In this document: piece after piece, positions 9,683-17,392 of the stretch
Numbering within the stretch: position 1 is the stretch's first letter
How the letters are laid out: the number at the start of each line of letters is the position of its first letter
The notes under the pieces: generated by a model
The model's database searches: none
Seen by the model: only the letters and a program-made list of their open reading frames with translations
Told to the model about the DNA's origin: nothing
Assembly (NCBI RefSeq): GCF_001244735.1
Contig: NZ_LN868937.1
Span: forward strand, 1,919,000 to 1,982,999
DNA length: 64,000 nt
Source: Bacillus andreraoultii
GTDB lineage: Bacteria; Bacillota; Bacilli; Bacillales; Caldibacillaceae
Direction: 5' to 3'
Program-made: the position numbers and the translations under genes

Positions 9683-10351
9683 ATGAATGATTTTAAACAG
9701 TTTATTGGTAAAAATATGTATTTTAAACTAAATGGTGAGAATTCTTTTACCGGTCGGCTTGTCGATGCTGGAAATGATATTGTTGTTATTTATGATGGAG
9801 AAGATTTTGTTTATATTTCAGTCTATCATGTTAATCATTATCGGGTCGTGAAAAACATTGAAACAGAGATAGCGGAACCAAACTATATGCCACCAATTCA
9901 AGACGATCTTTCTTCCATATCACTTAGAAAAATCGTAACAGCAGCCAAAGGGATTTTTTGCGAAATTTATGTAGTTGGAAAATATCCGATTCAAGGCTAT
10001 ATTACTAGTATCATGAATGATTATTTCGTTTTCTATAGTCCTGTTTATAAAACTATCTATATTTCTTTACGCCATTTAAAATGGTTAGTTCCTTATAATA
10101 TTTCTGAAACTCCTTATGGGTTAAATAAAGAAGAATTTCCTGTGACACAGCTTAATCAACCCTTATCTCGAACATTTGAAGAACAATTAAAGAAGTTCAT
10201 TGGGAAACTAGTTGTCATTAATTTTGGCGATCATGAAAATAAAATTGGTAAATTAAGTAGTATAGAAAATGGACAAATTGAAATCATTAAAGCTAGAATG
10301 AATAAAGCCTATTTAAACATGAATCATGTACAAACGATTTATTTTCCTTAA
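9683..10351 (+). CDS. CotB-like spore coat protein, paralogue 3
   Basis: This 222-residue protein carries three Lsm-like CotB repeats with little else. The repeat endings are YISVYHVNHY, YISLRHLKWL and YLNMNHVQTI, each following a G-x-L or G-x-I strand entry. It has no charged tail. GGAAAGGAGGATAAGA precedes the ATG. A hairpin follows the stop, and cotG lies beyond on the opposite strand. With paralogues 1 and 2 it suggests duplication of a repeat-bearing coat gene within the cotB-cotG-cotH locus. Its exact place in the coat cannot be told from sequence. Confidence 0.75.
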   Translation: MNDFKQFIGKNMYFKLNGENSFTGRLVDAGNDIVVIYDGEDFVYISVYHVNHYRVVKNIETEIAEPNYMPPIQDDLSSISLRKIVTAAKGIFCEIYVVGKYPIQGYITSIMNDYFVFYSPVYKTIYISLRHLKWLVPYNISETPYGLNKEEFPVTQLNQPLSRTFEEQLKKFIGKLVVINFGDHENKIGKLSSIENGQIEIIKARMNKAYLNMNHVQTIYFP

Positions 10352-10372
10352 AAAATCGGAATAAAGCATGAA

Positions 10373-10396
10373 GGGAAGAATATTCGTATTCTTCCC
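10373..10396. terminator. hairpin between convergent cotB-like 3 and cotG
   Basis: A perfect 10-bp stem GGGAAGAATA/TATTCTTCCC is closed by a TTCG tetraloop. It lies between the two convergent stop codons. U tracts on either side are weak, so its terminator role is inferred from stem strength and position. Confidence 0.65.
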
Positions 10397-10426
10397 TCTG
10401 TTCTGATATTAAAATGATTTTTATTG

Positions 10427-10903
10427 TTAGCTTCTACAATCCGTACGATGATGTCCTGTACCACGTTGATTCGTTCCGCGCCGTCTTGCCCCCCGACGTC
10501 CTGTATTGCGGCAATTCGTTCCGCGCCGTCTCGACCCCCGACGTCCTGTACTGCGGCAATTCGTTCCACGTCGCCTCGACCCCCGACGCCCAGTACTGCG
10601 GCAATTCGTTCCGCGCCGTCTTGCCCCCCGACGCCCAGTACTGCGGCAATTCATTCCGCGCCGTCTTGCCCTCCGACACCCAGTACCATGGCGATTCGTC
10701 CCACACCGTCCCCGTCCCGAACTACGGTATCCAGTTCCACGTCGATTCGTTCCCCGATGGCTAGTACCTCGGCGTCTAGTACCATGATGTTGCCCTGTGC
10801 CTTTTCCTGAACCTTTAGATAAAAAAATCGTTTGAGTCAAAAATGGTTCTAATCCAAGTGTTTCAGCTTCTTTAATTAAGGTTAATACATTTGTATTACT
10901 CAA
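10427..10903 (-). CDS. cotG: CotG-type repetitive spore coat protein
   Basis: CotG is a repetitive morphogenetic outer-coat protein. The product is 158 residues. An N-terminal helix (NVLTLIKEAETLGLEPFL) resembles the start of B. subtilis CotG. A basic region with Arg, Gly, His, Thr and Ser follows, and then about five tandem 15-residue repeats of the type RRGTNCRSTGRRGSR. The B. subtilis repeats are about 13 residues and rich in Ser/Lys; here Arg, Gly, Thr, Ser and Cys dominate. The start is TTG at 10903 behind AAGGAGGT. It lies between cotB-like genes and cotH, divergent from cotH, exactly as in B. subtilis. Extreme composition makes homology searches weak, so the name rests on position, N terminus and repeat design. 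Confidence 0.8.
   Translation of the reverse strand: MSNTNVLTLIKEAETLGLEPFLTQTIFLSKGSGKGTGQHHGTRRRGTSHRGTNRRGTGYRSSGRGRCGTNRHGTGCRRARRRGMNCRSTGRRGARRRGTNCRSTGRRGSRRRGTNCRSTGRRGSRRRGTNCRNTGRRGARRRGTNQRGTGHHRTDCRS
10440..10700 (-). repeat. 45-bp GC-rich tandem repeat array inside cotG
   Basis: A 45-bp unit recurs about five times. The word TTCGTTCC or a close variant recurs every 45 bases, for example at 10470 and 10515. The array is far richer in C and G than its surroundings. Because the period is a multiple of three and the units lack stops, long open frames exist in all three frames on both strands; only the minus-strand frame with a ribosome binding site is taken as a gene. Confidence 0.9.
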
Positions 10904-10950
10904 TAAGAAAACCTCCTTAACGAATTCTTCCTTAACCTAGTAAGGTACTA

Positions 10951-10959
10951 TATTATATG
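10951..10959 (-). promoter_or_regulatory. sigma-K-like -10 element upstream of cotG
   Basis: On the minus strand this reads CATATAATA, an exact match to the sigma-K -10 pattern CATAnnnTA, about 48 bases upstream of the cotG start. The -35 (only AC is conserved in sigma-K promoters) is not clear. cotG of B. subtilis is a sigma-K/GerE gene, which supports but does not prove the site. Confidence 0.4.
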
Positions 10960-11029
10960 TTCTTCTCTTCTACCTGCCTAAACTCTTGTCCATTTTCCTC
11001 TCATTTAATATCAATTAATTCTAATCATT

Positions 11030-11038
11030 CATAAAATA
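11030..11038 (+). promoter_or_regulatory. sigma-K-like -10 element upstream of cotH
   Basis: CATAAAATA matches the CATAnnnTA pattern and lies 32 bases upstream of the cotH ATG. In B. subtilis the cotH promoter is instead about 0.8 kb upstream, on the far side of cotG, so this local site may be a chance match in AT-rich DNA or a second promoter. Confidence 0.3.
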
Positions 11039-11070
11039 TAAGTAACAAAAGAGAAAAGGACTGAAAAACA

Positions 11071-12153
11071 ATGATAGAGGAAATCCCCAAAATAAATATA
11101 GTTATTAAACCAAGACATATTAAAAGACTTCAAAATAATATTTGGAGTGAGAGATCAGTACCAGCAAAAATAAAAATAAAAGATATCTTTTATGATTGTG
11201 GCATCACTTATCGTGGTAATCATACAAGAACATTTGAAAAGAAATCTTATCGCGTGATATTCAATGAATTTAATGACAATTTTAATGGAAATGAGATTCA
11301 TTTAAATGCAGAATATCGTGATCCTTCTCTCATTCGCAACAAGCTTTCACAAGATTTTTTTAAACTGATTAACGCTTTAGCTCCCGGATCACAACATATC
11401 TTTGTTGAAATAAATGGGAAACCAAGAGGCATTTATTTACAGCTTGAATCCGTTGATAAGAATTTTTTATACAATCGCAGAAAGCCTGATGGAGCAATTT
11501 TTTACGCAACATCAAATCAGGCAAACTTTTCACTTTTTACCGCTGATAATGAGCCGAAAAAATCACTCTTATCTGGATATGAATTGAAGGAAGGGAAGGA
11601 AACAGATTTTCAAGCTTTAGAGCAGTTTATAATAAAAATTAATACATTACCAAGAGCAGAATTTGGGAAGGAAATAATAAAATATGTCGACGTGAAAAAT
11701 TATTTACTGTGGCTTTGTGGAATTGTTTGCACTCAAAATTTTGATGGTTTTATCCAGAATTATGCACTATATCAAAATAAAGAAACTGGTTTATTTGAAA
11801 TCATCCCTTGGGATTACGATGCGACTTGGGGAAGAGATTGGGATGGGAAAGTGATGGAGTATGATTATGTTCCAATAGAGGGATATAATACACTCACCGC
11901 TCGTATTCTTGATGTGAGCGAATTCCGAGAGCAATACCGTACCATGCTTAAAGAAATTTTAAACACCATTTTTACAACAAGTTTCTTAGCACCACAAATT
12001 TTCAACCTCTATCATCAACTCGAACCTTATGTAATGCAAGACCCCTATAAGAAAAATTCCTACCGTTTGTTTAAAAGAGAACCAGAAGTAATTTTACAAT
12101 TTATAGAAAATCGAAATCAATTCCTCCGAGAACAGTTAAAGAAGCTTAAATGA
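11071..12153 (+). CDS. cotH: CotH spore coat protein kinase
   Basis: CotH is an atypical protein kinase of the spore coat. In B. subtilis it phosphorylates CotB and CotG and directs assembly of a group of outer-coat proteins. The product is 360 residues, almost the B. subtilis length. Visible family features are the early RGNHTRTFEKKSYRVIF block near residue 49 and the metal-binding motif IPWDYDATWGRDWDG near 247, which holds the key aspartates. There is no signal peptide, as expected for a mother-cell protein. It is divergent from cotG and 168 bp from it. Presence of substrates CotG and three CotB-like proteins next door fits its role. Confidence 0.94.
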   Translation: MIEEIPKINIVIKPRHIKRLQNNIWSERSVPAKIKIKDIFYDCGITYRGNHTRTFEKKSYRVIFNEFNDNFNGNEIHLNAEYRDPSLIRNKLSQDFFKLINALAPGSQHIFVEINGKPRGIYLQLESVDKNFLYNRRKPDGAIFYATSNQANFSLFTADNEPKKSLLSGYELKEGKETDFQALEQFIIKINTLPRAEFGKEIIKYVDVKNYLLWLCGIVCTQNFDGFIQNYALYQNKETGLFEIIPWDYDATWGRDWDGKVMEYDYVPIEGYNTLTARILDVSEFREQYRTMLKEILNTIFTTSFLAPQIFNLYHQLEPYVMQDPYKKNSYRLFKREPEVILQFIENRNQFLREQLKKLK

Positions 12154-12206
12154 AGGAAGTGATCATTTGAACCAATATCAGGGATACAAAAAAAGGATGG
12201 TCTTGA

Positions 12207-12287
12207 ATGTTTGAGGAAACTAGAAAGTTTTATATCAAAATGAATATAGATAATTTTGATTATTTATTCAGGAGGGAATTACATTGA
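12207..12287 (+). CDS. possible 26-codon small ORF overlapping the next start
   Basis: An ATG at 12207 with AAAGGATGG about 8 bases upstream opens a 26-residue frame beginning MFEETRKFYIKM. Its TGA stop overlaps the TTG start of the following gene (TTGA), an arrangement typical of translational coupling. I do not recognise the peptide. It could be a leader, a real small protein or a gene remnant after cotH. Confidence 0.3.
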   Translation: MFEETRKFYIKMNIDNFDYLFRRELH

Positions 12288-12481
12288 GTAAAAATTTAAA
12301 GTATGGAATCTTTTCATTCATTTATAGCTGTATCCTTATTCCACTTTTCTTTCTCATCCTTTCATTAGTTACTGGGCAATGGGGATTTTTTCTATGGAGT
12401 TTGCTTCCTAGTATATTGGTGGGCATTCCTTGTGGAGTAGTGGTGTACAATCAATATAAAAAGGAAATCTTAAAGCGTTAG
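12284..12481 (+). CDS. small membrane protein of unknown function
   Basis: This 65-residue protein has two predicted membrane helices (FIYSCILIPLFFLILSLV and FFLWSLLPSILVGIPCGVVV) separated by a short turn, and ends in a basic tail YNQYKKEILKR. The TTG start at 12284 follows CAGGAGGGAATTACA, a strong ribosome binding site. The cytosolic basic tail and size are common among small Bacillus membrane proteins. I do not recognise a named family. It sits between cotH and a transporter gene and may belong to the cotH transcript. Confidence 0.6.
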   Translation: MSKNLKYGIFSFIYSCILIPLFFLILSLVTGQWGFFLWSLLPSILVGIPCGVVVYNQYKKEILKR

Positions 12482-12567
12482 TGCGAACTAGATTTCCCCT
12501 TTTTTATGATTTTTCTTGTGAAATTTGATACAATAATTACGAAATAAACAGGAAAAGGATGCAAACG

Positions 12568-14406
12568 ATGGAACTTTCAATCACATTCATTATTTTATTA
12601 GTAACAGTAATACTTTTCATTAATGGTCGGATTCGTGCTGATTTAGTTGCCATATTATCGTTATTAGCTTTAACTATTTTTGGTATTCTCGATCCGGAAG
12701 AAGCATTGTCCGGTTTTTCAAATTCGACAGTCATTATGATGGCCGGTCTTTTTGTCGTTGGTGGGGGAATTCTTCGTACAGGGCTTGCACAAAAAGGAAG
12801 TCAAATCATTTTACAATACGCAAATAACAGTGAAACAAAGTTATTTATTTACCTACTCATTGTTGTCGCTATTGTTGGATCTTTTATTAGTAATACGGGA
12901 ACTGTTGCCATAATGCTGCCAGTTGTCATTTCAATAGCCTTAAGAATGAAAGTAAGTGCATCGAAGTTTTTAATACCTCTTGCATTTGCAGCGAACTTAT
13001 CTGGATTTATGACATTAATTTCAACACCTACCAATCTTCTTGTTAGTCAAACATTAGTTGACCATGGTTTTAAAAAGCTTGGTTTTTTCAGCATTACACC
13101 ATTAGGGATTATTTCGTTTATCATCGGCATTGGCTATTTATTGCTCGTTCGAAATACGTTATTACCTAATGAAGATAGTAAAAAAGTCGCAAATAATCAA
13201 ACAAGTTCTCCAGCTAAATTAATAAAACAATACCATTTACATCAAGTGTTACATCGAATAAAGGTTTTAGAAAATTCACCAATAATACATAAAAAGTTAT
13301 ACGAACTTAAACTAACATCAAAATATCACCTTGTTGTATTAAAAATTGAAAGAAATCAAGGGGAAGGTATCCATCTTTTACAAAGTACATTACAAGAGAT
13401 GGCTGGACCAGAAAGTGAAATTCTTGCTAATGACATTTTGTATGTCCAGGGCTCACCTGAACAAGTGGCAAAATTCACAGTCGATTATAACTTAGAAATT
13501 GAGCCACATAATGAAAATGAAATATTTGTTTCAAAAACAATTGGACTTGTTGAAGTTCTACTTAATACAGGATCAAATTTAATAAATAAAAAAGTATCCG
13601 ATTCTGGTTTCCGTGAGAAGTATAACTTAAATATAATTGGTGTTAACCGAAGAGGATCATTTATTTCAGAGGATATTTCCGATGTACAACTCCGGTTTGG
13701 GGATGCGCTTTTAGTCCAAGGAACATGGGAAGAAATAGAATTTTTATCTAAAGATACAAGTGATGTTGTTGTCGTTGGTACGCCAAAAGAATTTGCTTCT
13801 CAAGCAACTGCAAATGGGAAAGCCCCTATTGCTGCTTCGATATTACTACTTATGATATTACTTATGATTTTTGATGTATTTCCAACTGTTATATCTGTAT
13901 TAATTGCGGCGGTTCTCATGATTTTAACCGGAAGTTTACGAAACATGGATGATGCTTATGGTCAAATTAATTGGAATACCGTCGTATTAATTGGTGCAAT
14001 GCTCCCATGGGGGACTGCGCTCGAAAAAACAGGAGGAATGACGTTAATTTCAGAAGGGATTGTCCATGTTCTTGGACAATTCGGGCCCGTTGGAATTTTA
14101 GCGGGAATTTATCTTGTGACAACTATTTTTGGTCAATTTGTTAGCAACACGGCAACAACAGTTTTATTTGCACCGATTGCTATGAATGCAGCCTTAAATA
14201 TCGGAGTGAGTCCTTATCCATTTATGATGGCTGTCGCAACTGCTGCTTGTATGTCATTTGCTACACCTTTTTCTTCACCAACAAATGCGTTAGTCATGGC
14301 AGCGGGAGATTATACCTTTATGGATTTCTTTAAAGTCGGTATCCCGTTAATGTTTATTATGTTCGTTGTAATGATCCTTGTCATTCCAATCATCTATCCA
14401 TTTTAA
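12568..14406 (+). CDS. SLC13-family permease with two TrkA-C (RCK_C) domains
   Basis: This is a divalent-anion/sodium symporter-type permease (SLC13/DASS, CitMHS-like). Two membrane halves flank a cytosolic region at about residues 205-385 containing two RCK_C domains, the ligand-sensing domains also found in TrkA. Duplicated transport motifs are visible: SNTGTVAIMLPVVI with STPTNLLVS in the first half, and SNTATTVLFAPIAMNAAL with SSPTNALVMAAG in the second. Total length about 612 residues is normal. An ATG at 12559 overlaps the GGAAAAGGA binding site, so I prefer the ATG at 12568. The substrate could be sulfate or another anion. The HD-domain gene begins 17 bp downstream and may be cotranscribed. 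Confidence 0.87.
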   Translation: MELSITFIILLVTVILFINGRIRADLVAILSLLALTIFGILDPEEALSGFSNSTVIMMAGLFVVGGGILRTGLAQKGSQIILQYANNSETKLFIYLLIVVAIVGSFISNTGTVAIMLPVVISIALRMKVSASKFLIPLAFAANLSGFMTLISTPTNLLVSQTLVDHGFKKLGFFSITPLGIISFIIGIGYLLLVRNTLLPNEDSKKVANNQTSSPAKLIKQYHLHQVLHRIKVLENSPIIHKKLYELKLTSKYHLVVLKIERNQGEGIHLLQSTLQEMAGPESEILANDILYVQGSPEQVAKFTVDYNLEIEPHNENEIFVSKTIGLVEVLLNTGSNLINKKVSDSGFREKYNLNIIGVNRRGSFISEDISDVQLRFGDALLVQGTWEEIEFLSKDTSDVVVVGTPKEFASQATANGKAPIAASILLLMILLMIFDVFPTVISVLIAAVLMILTGSLRNMDDAYGQINWNTVVLIGAMLPWGTALEKTGGMTLISEGIVHVLGQFGPVGILAGIYLVTTIFGQFVSNTATTVLFAPIAMNAALNIGVSPYPFMMAVATAACMSFATPFSSPTNALVMAAGDYTFMDFFKVGIPLMFIMFVVMILVIPIIYPF

Positions 14407-14423
14407 GTTAAAGGAGAATCGAT

Positions 14424-14990
14424 ATGTCCATTGTTGAAAAAGCAATTGAAATAGCTGCAAAGGCACATGATCATCAATACCGAAAAACATCAAAACTTCC
14501 GTATATCATCCATCCCTTTTCTGTTGGAATTCTGTTACTACAACATGGATATTCTGATATAATTGTAGCAGCGGGGATTTTGCATGATACAGTAGAAGAT
14601 ACAGAACTTACATTAGATGAAATTAAGTTAGCGTTTGGCGAAACCATTGCACACATTGTAAGAGGTGCTTCTGAAGAAAATAAACAATTAAGTTGGGAAG
14701 AACGCAAGCAGGCTACACTTGATCATTTACCGAATGAATCATATGAAGTATGTCTAGTCGTTTGTGCTGATAAACTTCATAATATTAGATCTATCCGTAG
14801 GGAGTTAGAAATCGAAGGAGAAAAGGTATGGAATCGTTTCAATCGAGGGCGTGACAAGCAAGCATGGTATTATCGTGGAATTGTCCGTTGTTTACGTGAA
14901 AAACTTGATGGAGAGGAACTGTTTTCACAATTAGCAAAAGAAGTTGAGGAAGTCTTTACAGAAAAGGCACCGACGAAAAAAGATGTGTGA
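14424..14990 (+). CDS. HD-domain (p)ppGpp hydrolase-like protein (small alarmone hydrolase type)
   Basis: This 188-residue protein consists of a single HD domain of the RelA/SpoT hydrolase type. The order of metal-binding and substrate motifs is clear: AAKAHDHQYRKTSKLPYIIHP near residues 12-32, AAGILHDTVEDT near 50 and the late aspartate in CADKLHNIRS near 113. No synthetase, TGS or ACT domain follows, so it matches the small alarmone hydrolase (MESH1-like) plan that removes the 3'-pyrophosphate of (p)ppGpp. Related HD proteins of other specificity exist, so the substrate is inferred. AAAGGAG precedes the ATG. A separate alarmone synthetase, relP, is encoded at 55.6 kb. Confidence 0.8.
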   Translation: MSIVEKAIEIAAKAHDHQYRKTSKLPYIIHPFSVGILLLQHGYSDIIVAAGILHDTVEDTELTLDEIKLAFGETIAHIVRGASEENKQLSWEERKQATLDHLPNESYEVCLVVCADKLHNIRSIRRELEIEGEKVWNRFNRGRDKQAWYYRGIVRCLREKLDGEELFSQLAKEVEEVFTEKAPTKKDV

Positions 14991-15085
14991 ATATAAATTA
15001 TTGTTGTTTCGTATCTTGATAATATACTTAGATGAAGAATAAAATAATAAGAAGATTGAAGTAAGAAGCGGGAGGGGAAGTAAGG

Positions 15086-15475
15086 TTGAATAAAATTATA
15101 TTGTTTGATGGTGTTTGCCATTTTTGTAATAACAGTGTTCAATTTATTATTTAACACGATAAAAAGGCTATTTTTTCATTTGCATCCCTTCAAAGTGAAG
15201 TGGGTAAAAAATTGCTGGAAAATTACAGTATACCAACAAATATAGATAGTCTTATTTTTATTGATGGTGATACGTATTACACAATGTCAGAAGCTGCTCT
15301 CCGAATTTGCAAAGAATTAAATGGATTTTGGAGATTTGGATATTTATTCCTCGTTGTTCCAAAAGGAATTCGTGACTCTATTTATCGAATAATTGCAAGA
15401 AACCGGTACAAATGGTTTGGTAAAAATGAAACATGTCCTGTTCCGACACCAGCGATAAGAAAACGCTTCTTATAA
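15086..15475 (+). pseudogene. DCC-family thiol-disulfide oxidoreductase (YuxK-like), interrupted by a stop
   Basis: Translation from TTG 15086 (behind GGGAGGGGAAGTAAGG) gives NKIILFDGVCHFCNNS with the family's D-G-x-C-x-x-C motif. An in-frame TAA at 15152-15154 follows, after which the same frame continues as HDKKAIFSFASLQSE and stays open to 15475. Homologues have a Lys or Arg at the stop position, so a single AAA to TAA change explains it. The downstream part retains the expected C-terminal region ending in CPVPTPAIRKRFL. The gene would otherwise be full length at about 129 residues. It is either a recent pseudogene or a sequencing error. Confidence 0.8.
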
Positions 15476-15485
15476 GGAAAAGGTC

Positions 15486-15911
15486 TTGATTCGAATGAAT
15501 AGTAAGCTGTTTTATTATTTGCTAAAATTATCCACTGTCATTATTACATGTGCGTTCGTTAGTGTATTCGTTCGGTCCCTTCATTTTCTTCCACACGAAG
15601 GGAGTAGACAAAGATTTGTTTTGCACTTTTTCGATGGGGTCTGGGGGATTTTTACCTATTTACTCCCGCTTTTTATTATTTGGTATTTACCAATATCAGT
15701 TCGATTAAATTCAGTCATAGATGTAAGAGTCCCTTCGCAAATAAAGGGGATTTTTTATTTATTTGGAAGTATTATTCTTGCCTTCATTTTTACGACTATC
15801 TTCGGGAATGAATTTAATAATTATTTGTTTTTCCTTTACATGACGATTAATATAATTGCTTCTACCGGTTTTCATTTCATAAATAAACTTGTCAATAAAC
15901 TTTTTATTTAA
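15486..15911 (+). CDS. four-helix membrane protein of unknown function
   Basis: This 141-residue protein has four predicted membrane helices and few polar residues. They run at about residues 8-30, 48-68, 86-106 and 112-132. I do not recognise the family. It begins 11 bp after the broken DCC-family gene, at a TTG (15486) or the ATG at 15495, with AAGGAAAAGGTC as ribosome binding site. The two genes probably form an operon. Membrane partners of DCC-family oxidoreductases are common, so a link is possible but not shown. Confidence 0.6.
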   Translation: MIRMNSKLFYYLLKLSTVIITCAFVSVFVRSLHFLPHEGSRQRFVLHFFDGVWGIFTYLLPLFIIWYLPISVRLNSVIDVRVPSQIKGIFYLFGSIILAFIFTTIFGNEFNNYLFFLYMTINIIASTGFHFINKLVNKLFI

Positions 15912-16061
15912 TCTTTAACTGAAGGCCAACGTCAATTTTTTAGCGAAAACTTTTCGTTCAAGCGAAAATAAAAAATACACATAAATACACGAAAACACAC
16001 ATTTCATATTGATGATTTCCCGCCAAATGTAAACACTAATTAGAAGGAGGTGGGGGATCTC

Positions 16062-16208
16062 ATGCCAAGAGGAAAAGAACTGGAACAACTACCAATGTCG
16101 AATATGGCACCAAGTGTAGGCGATGATCAAAGTAAGACAAATCGGACGTCCCTAGAAGGCATGTATATAGAAGAGAAACGTAAGACAAATATAAACATAA
16201 AAAAATAA
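16062..16208 (+). CDS. small hydrophilic protein, possible spore protein
   Basis: This 48-residue ORF begins MPRGKELEQLPMSNMAPSV and ends in a lysine-rich tail. The evidence for a real gene is its setting: an AGAAGGAGGTGGGG ribosome binding site close to ideal, and a strong terminator 18 bases after the stop. It has no membrane segment or cysteine and its composition resembles small sporulation proteins, but I do not recognise a named family. It stands alone on its transcript. Confidence 0.6.
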   Translation: MPRGKELEQLPMSNMAPSVGDDQSKTNRTSLEGMYIEEKRKTNINIKK

Positions 16209-16225
16209 ACATGTAAACGAAATGA

Positions 16226-16264
16226 AAAACACCCGAATTTTATCGATTATCGGGTGTTTTCTGT
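16226..16264 (+). terminator. rho-independent terminator
   Basis: AAAACACCCGA and TCGGGTGTTTT form an 11-bp stem with a 13-base loop, followed by a short T-rich tail. It closes the small gene at 16062-16208. Confidence 0.85.
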
Positions 16265-16294
16265 TGTCATGAGGAAAGAATCATTTTTAGGTTT

Positions 16295-16390
16295 ATACTT
16301 TCCTATTAGCTAAGAAAGGCTTTGGTAGCCTTGCCCCGGATCGGTTTTTTCTCTCGGTAAGCTTGAGCCCTGAGTTTCTTTATAGAAATG
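16295..16390. repeat. candidate dispersed intergenic repeat, copy A (diverged)
   Basis: This GC-richer intergenic block has the pattern TTAGCTAAGAAAGGCTTTGG, then later GAGCCCTGAGTTTC. A similar succession (ATAGCTAAAAACTTCGG, then GGCCTTAGTTCTGAATTTC) occurs at about 47080-47150. The similarity is partial and by eye only. Confidence 0.3.
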
Positions 16391-16481
16391 TGTAAAAAAC
16401 TAGTTGAATTTATATGTTTGTCCATACGCTTTTCTAAAAGTTGAATATACTACAGTAAAGTATATAAAGGAGGAAACACAT

Positions 16482-16775
16482 ATGAGTGAAGAAAGGGAAA
16501 ATATGGATGTACTTCATACGAGTACAAATCATAATAAAAACAAACAGGAGGAAGACATGAAAAATATATTTGATAATACTGTAGACAATGATAACGATGT
16601 GAAATTGAAAGATAAAAATAACAATAACAATAACAATACCGCCCAGGTTTCGAATAGCGGAAATTCTAAAGTCTATATAGATATAAAAATTGATAGTGAT
16701 TCAAATGCTAGAGTTCGATCAAAATCAGAAGCTGATGCAGATCAAGATCAAGGCAAAGGTCATAGACAAGAATAG
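16482..16775 (+). CDS. small Asn/Asp/Lys-rich protein, probable spore surface protein
   Basis: This 97-residue, highly charged protein has an asparagine run at about residues 46-52 and a conserved-looking segment SNSGNSKVYIDIKIDSDSN near 57-75. There is no membrane segment. AAAGGAGGAAACACAT directly precedes the ATG at 16482; the frame extends upstream to 16404 but without a binding site. The SGNS-V-D/I segment recurs in the neighbouring gene at 17032, suggesting a shared short domain. A spore coat role is inferred from composition and neighbours, not from a recognised family. Confidence 0.55.
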   Translation: MSEERENMDVLHTSTNHNKNKQEEDMKNIFDNTVDNDNDVKLKDKNNNNNNNTAQVSNSGNSKVYIDIKIDSDSNARVRSKSEADADQDQGKGHRQE

Positions 16776-17031
16776 TTCCGAAATTAAATAATTTCTGATT
16801 TTAAAGATTCATATGTAGATGGGTGTCTATCTATCCGTTTGCGGCACCCGTCTTATCAGCGGAGAGTTAATTCGTCAATGGAATATATACTCTCAACGTA
16901 TATGGAAAAACTTCGGTAGGTAGCAATCATGCATTTCTAAACATTTTCACGGTGTAAGATATGTTATCGCCTCCTTATAAATACTTACTAAGTGAAAAGT
17001 TATTGTTATATTGGAGCGAAAGGATGATTGT

Positions 17032-17328
17032 ATGGGATTACAAGAAAGCGAACTCCAAGCTGTTGTACAAGATAGTGGGAATTCTGATGTTGATGTCAGC
17101 ATTATAGTAGAAATCGAAACAAAGTCAATAGCCTATGCCATTCTTTGCGGTATGTACGCAAAAGGAGAATTGACCGAAGAAGGATTACATGCTGCAATTC
17201 GTAAGTTGAATCATTATTTAAAAACAGAAAATAAAATAGGGGAATCAAAAGAACAAGTGAACGGAAATCGAGCGAAATTGTTTCCATTTCCAAATATATC
17301 AAAGGATAAACGGAGAATCTGGGTATAG
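17032..17328 (+). CDS. small protein with SGNSDVDVSI motif, probable spore-associated
   Basis: This 98-residue protein contains QDSGNSDVDVSIIVEIE near residue 12, then a helical section (SIAYAILCGMYAKGELTEEG) and a basic C terminus. The motif resembles that of the upstream gene at 16482. Starts at TTG 17011 and ATG 17032 are in frame; GCGAAAGGATG sits just upstream of 17032, which I prefer. I do not recognise a characterised family. Beta-prone SGNS-V-V stretches are seen in small Bacillus coat-associated proteins, so spore association is a cautious inference. Confidence 0.5.
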   Translation: MGLQESELQAVVQDSGNSDVDVSIIVEIETKSIAYAILCGMYAKGELTEEGLHAAIRKLNHYLKTENKIGESKEQVNGNRAKLFPFPNISKDKRRIWV

Positions 17329-17392
17329 TCTAGTATTCTCCTTTACATAGCTCTATATTTCTATCTATAGATTGAAGAAAGTAGGGAAGTTC

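Noticed and set aside
9683-10351. CotB-like paralogue 3 as a remnant of one frameshifted large cotB
   Set aside because: Each of the three genes has its own strong ribosome binding site, and the gap between genes 2 and 3 contains a terminator, so they look like separate genes.
10414-10810. Long plus-strand and other minus-strand open frames across the cotG array
   Set aside because: They exist only because the 45-bp repeat has no stop in any frame; none has a ribosome binding site like that of the cotG frame.
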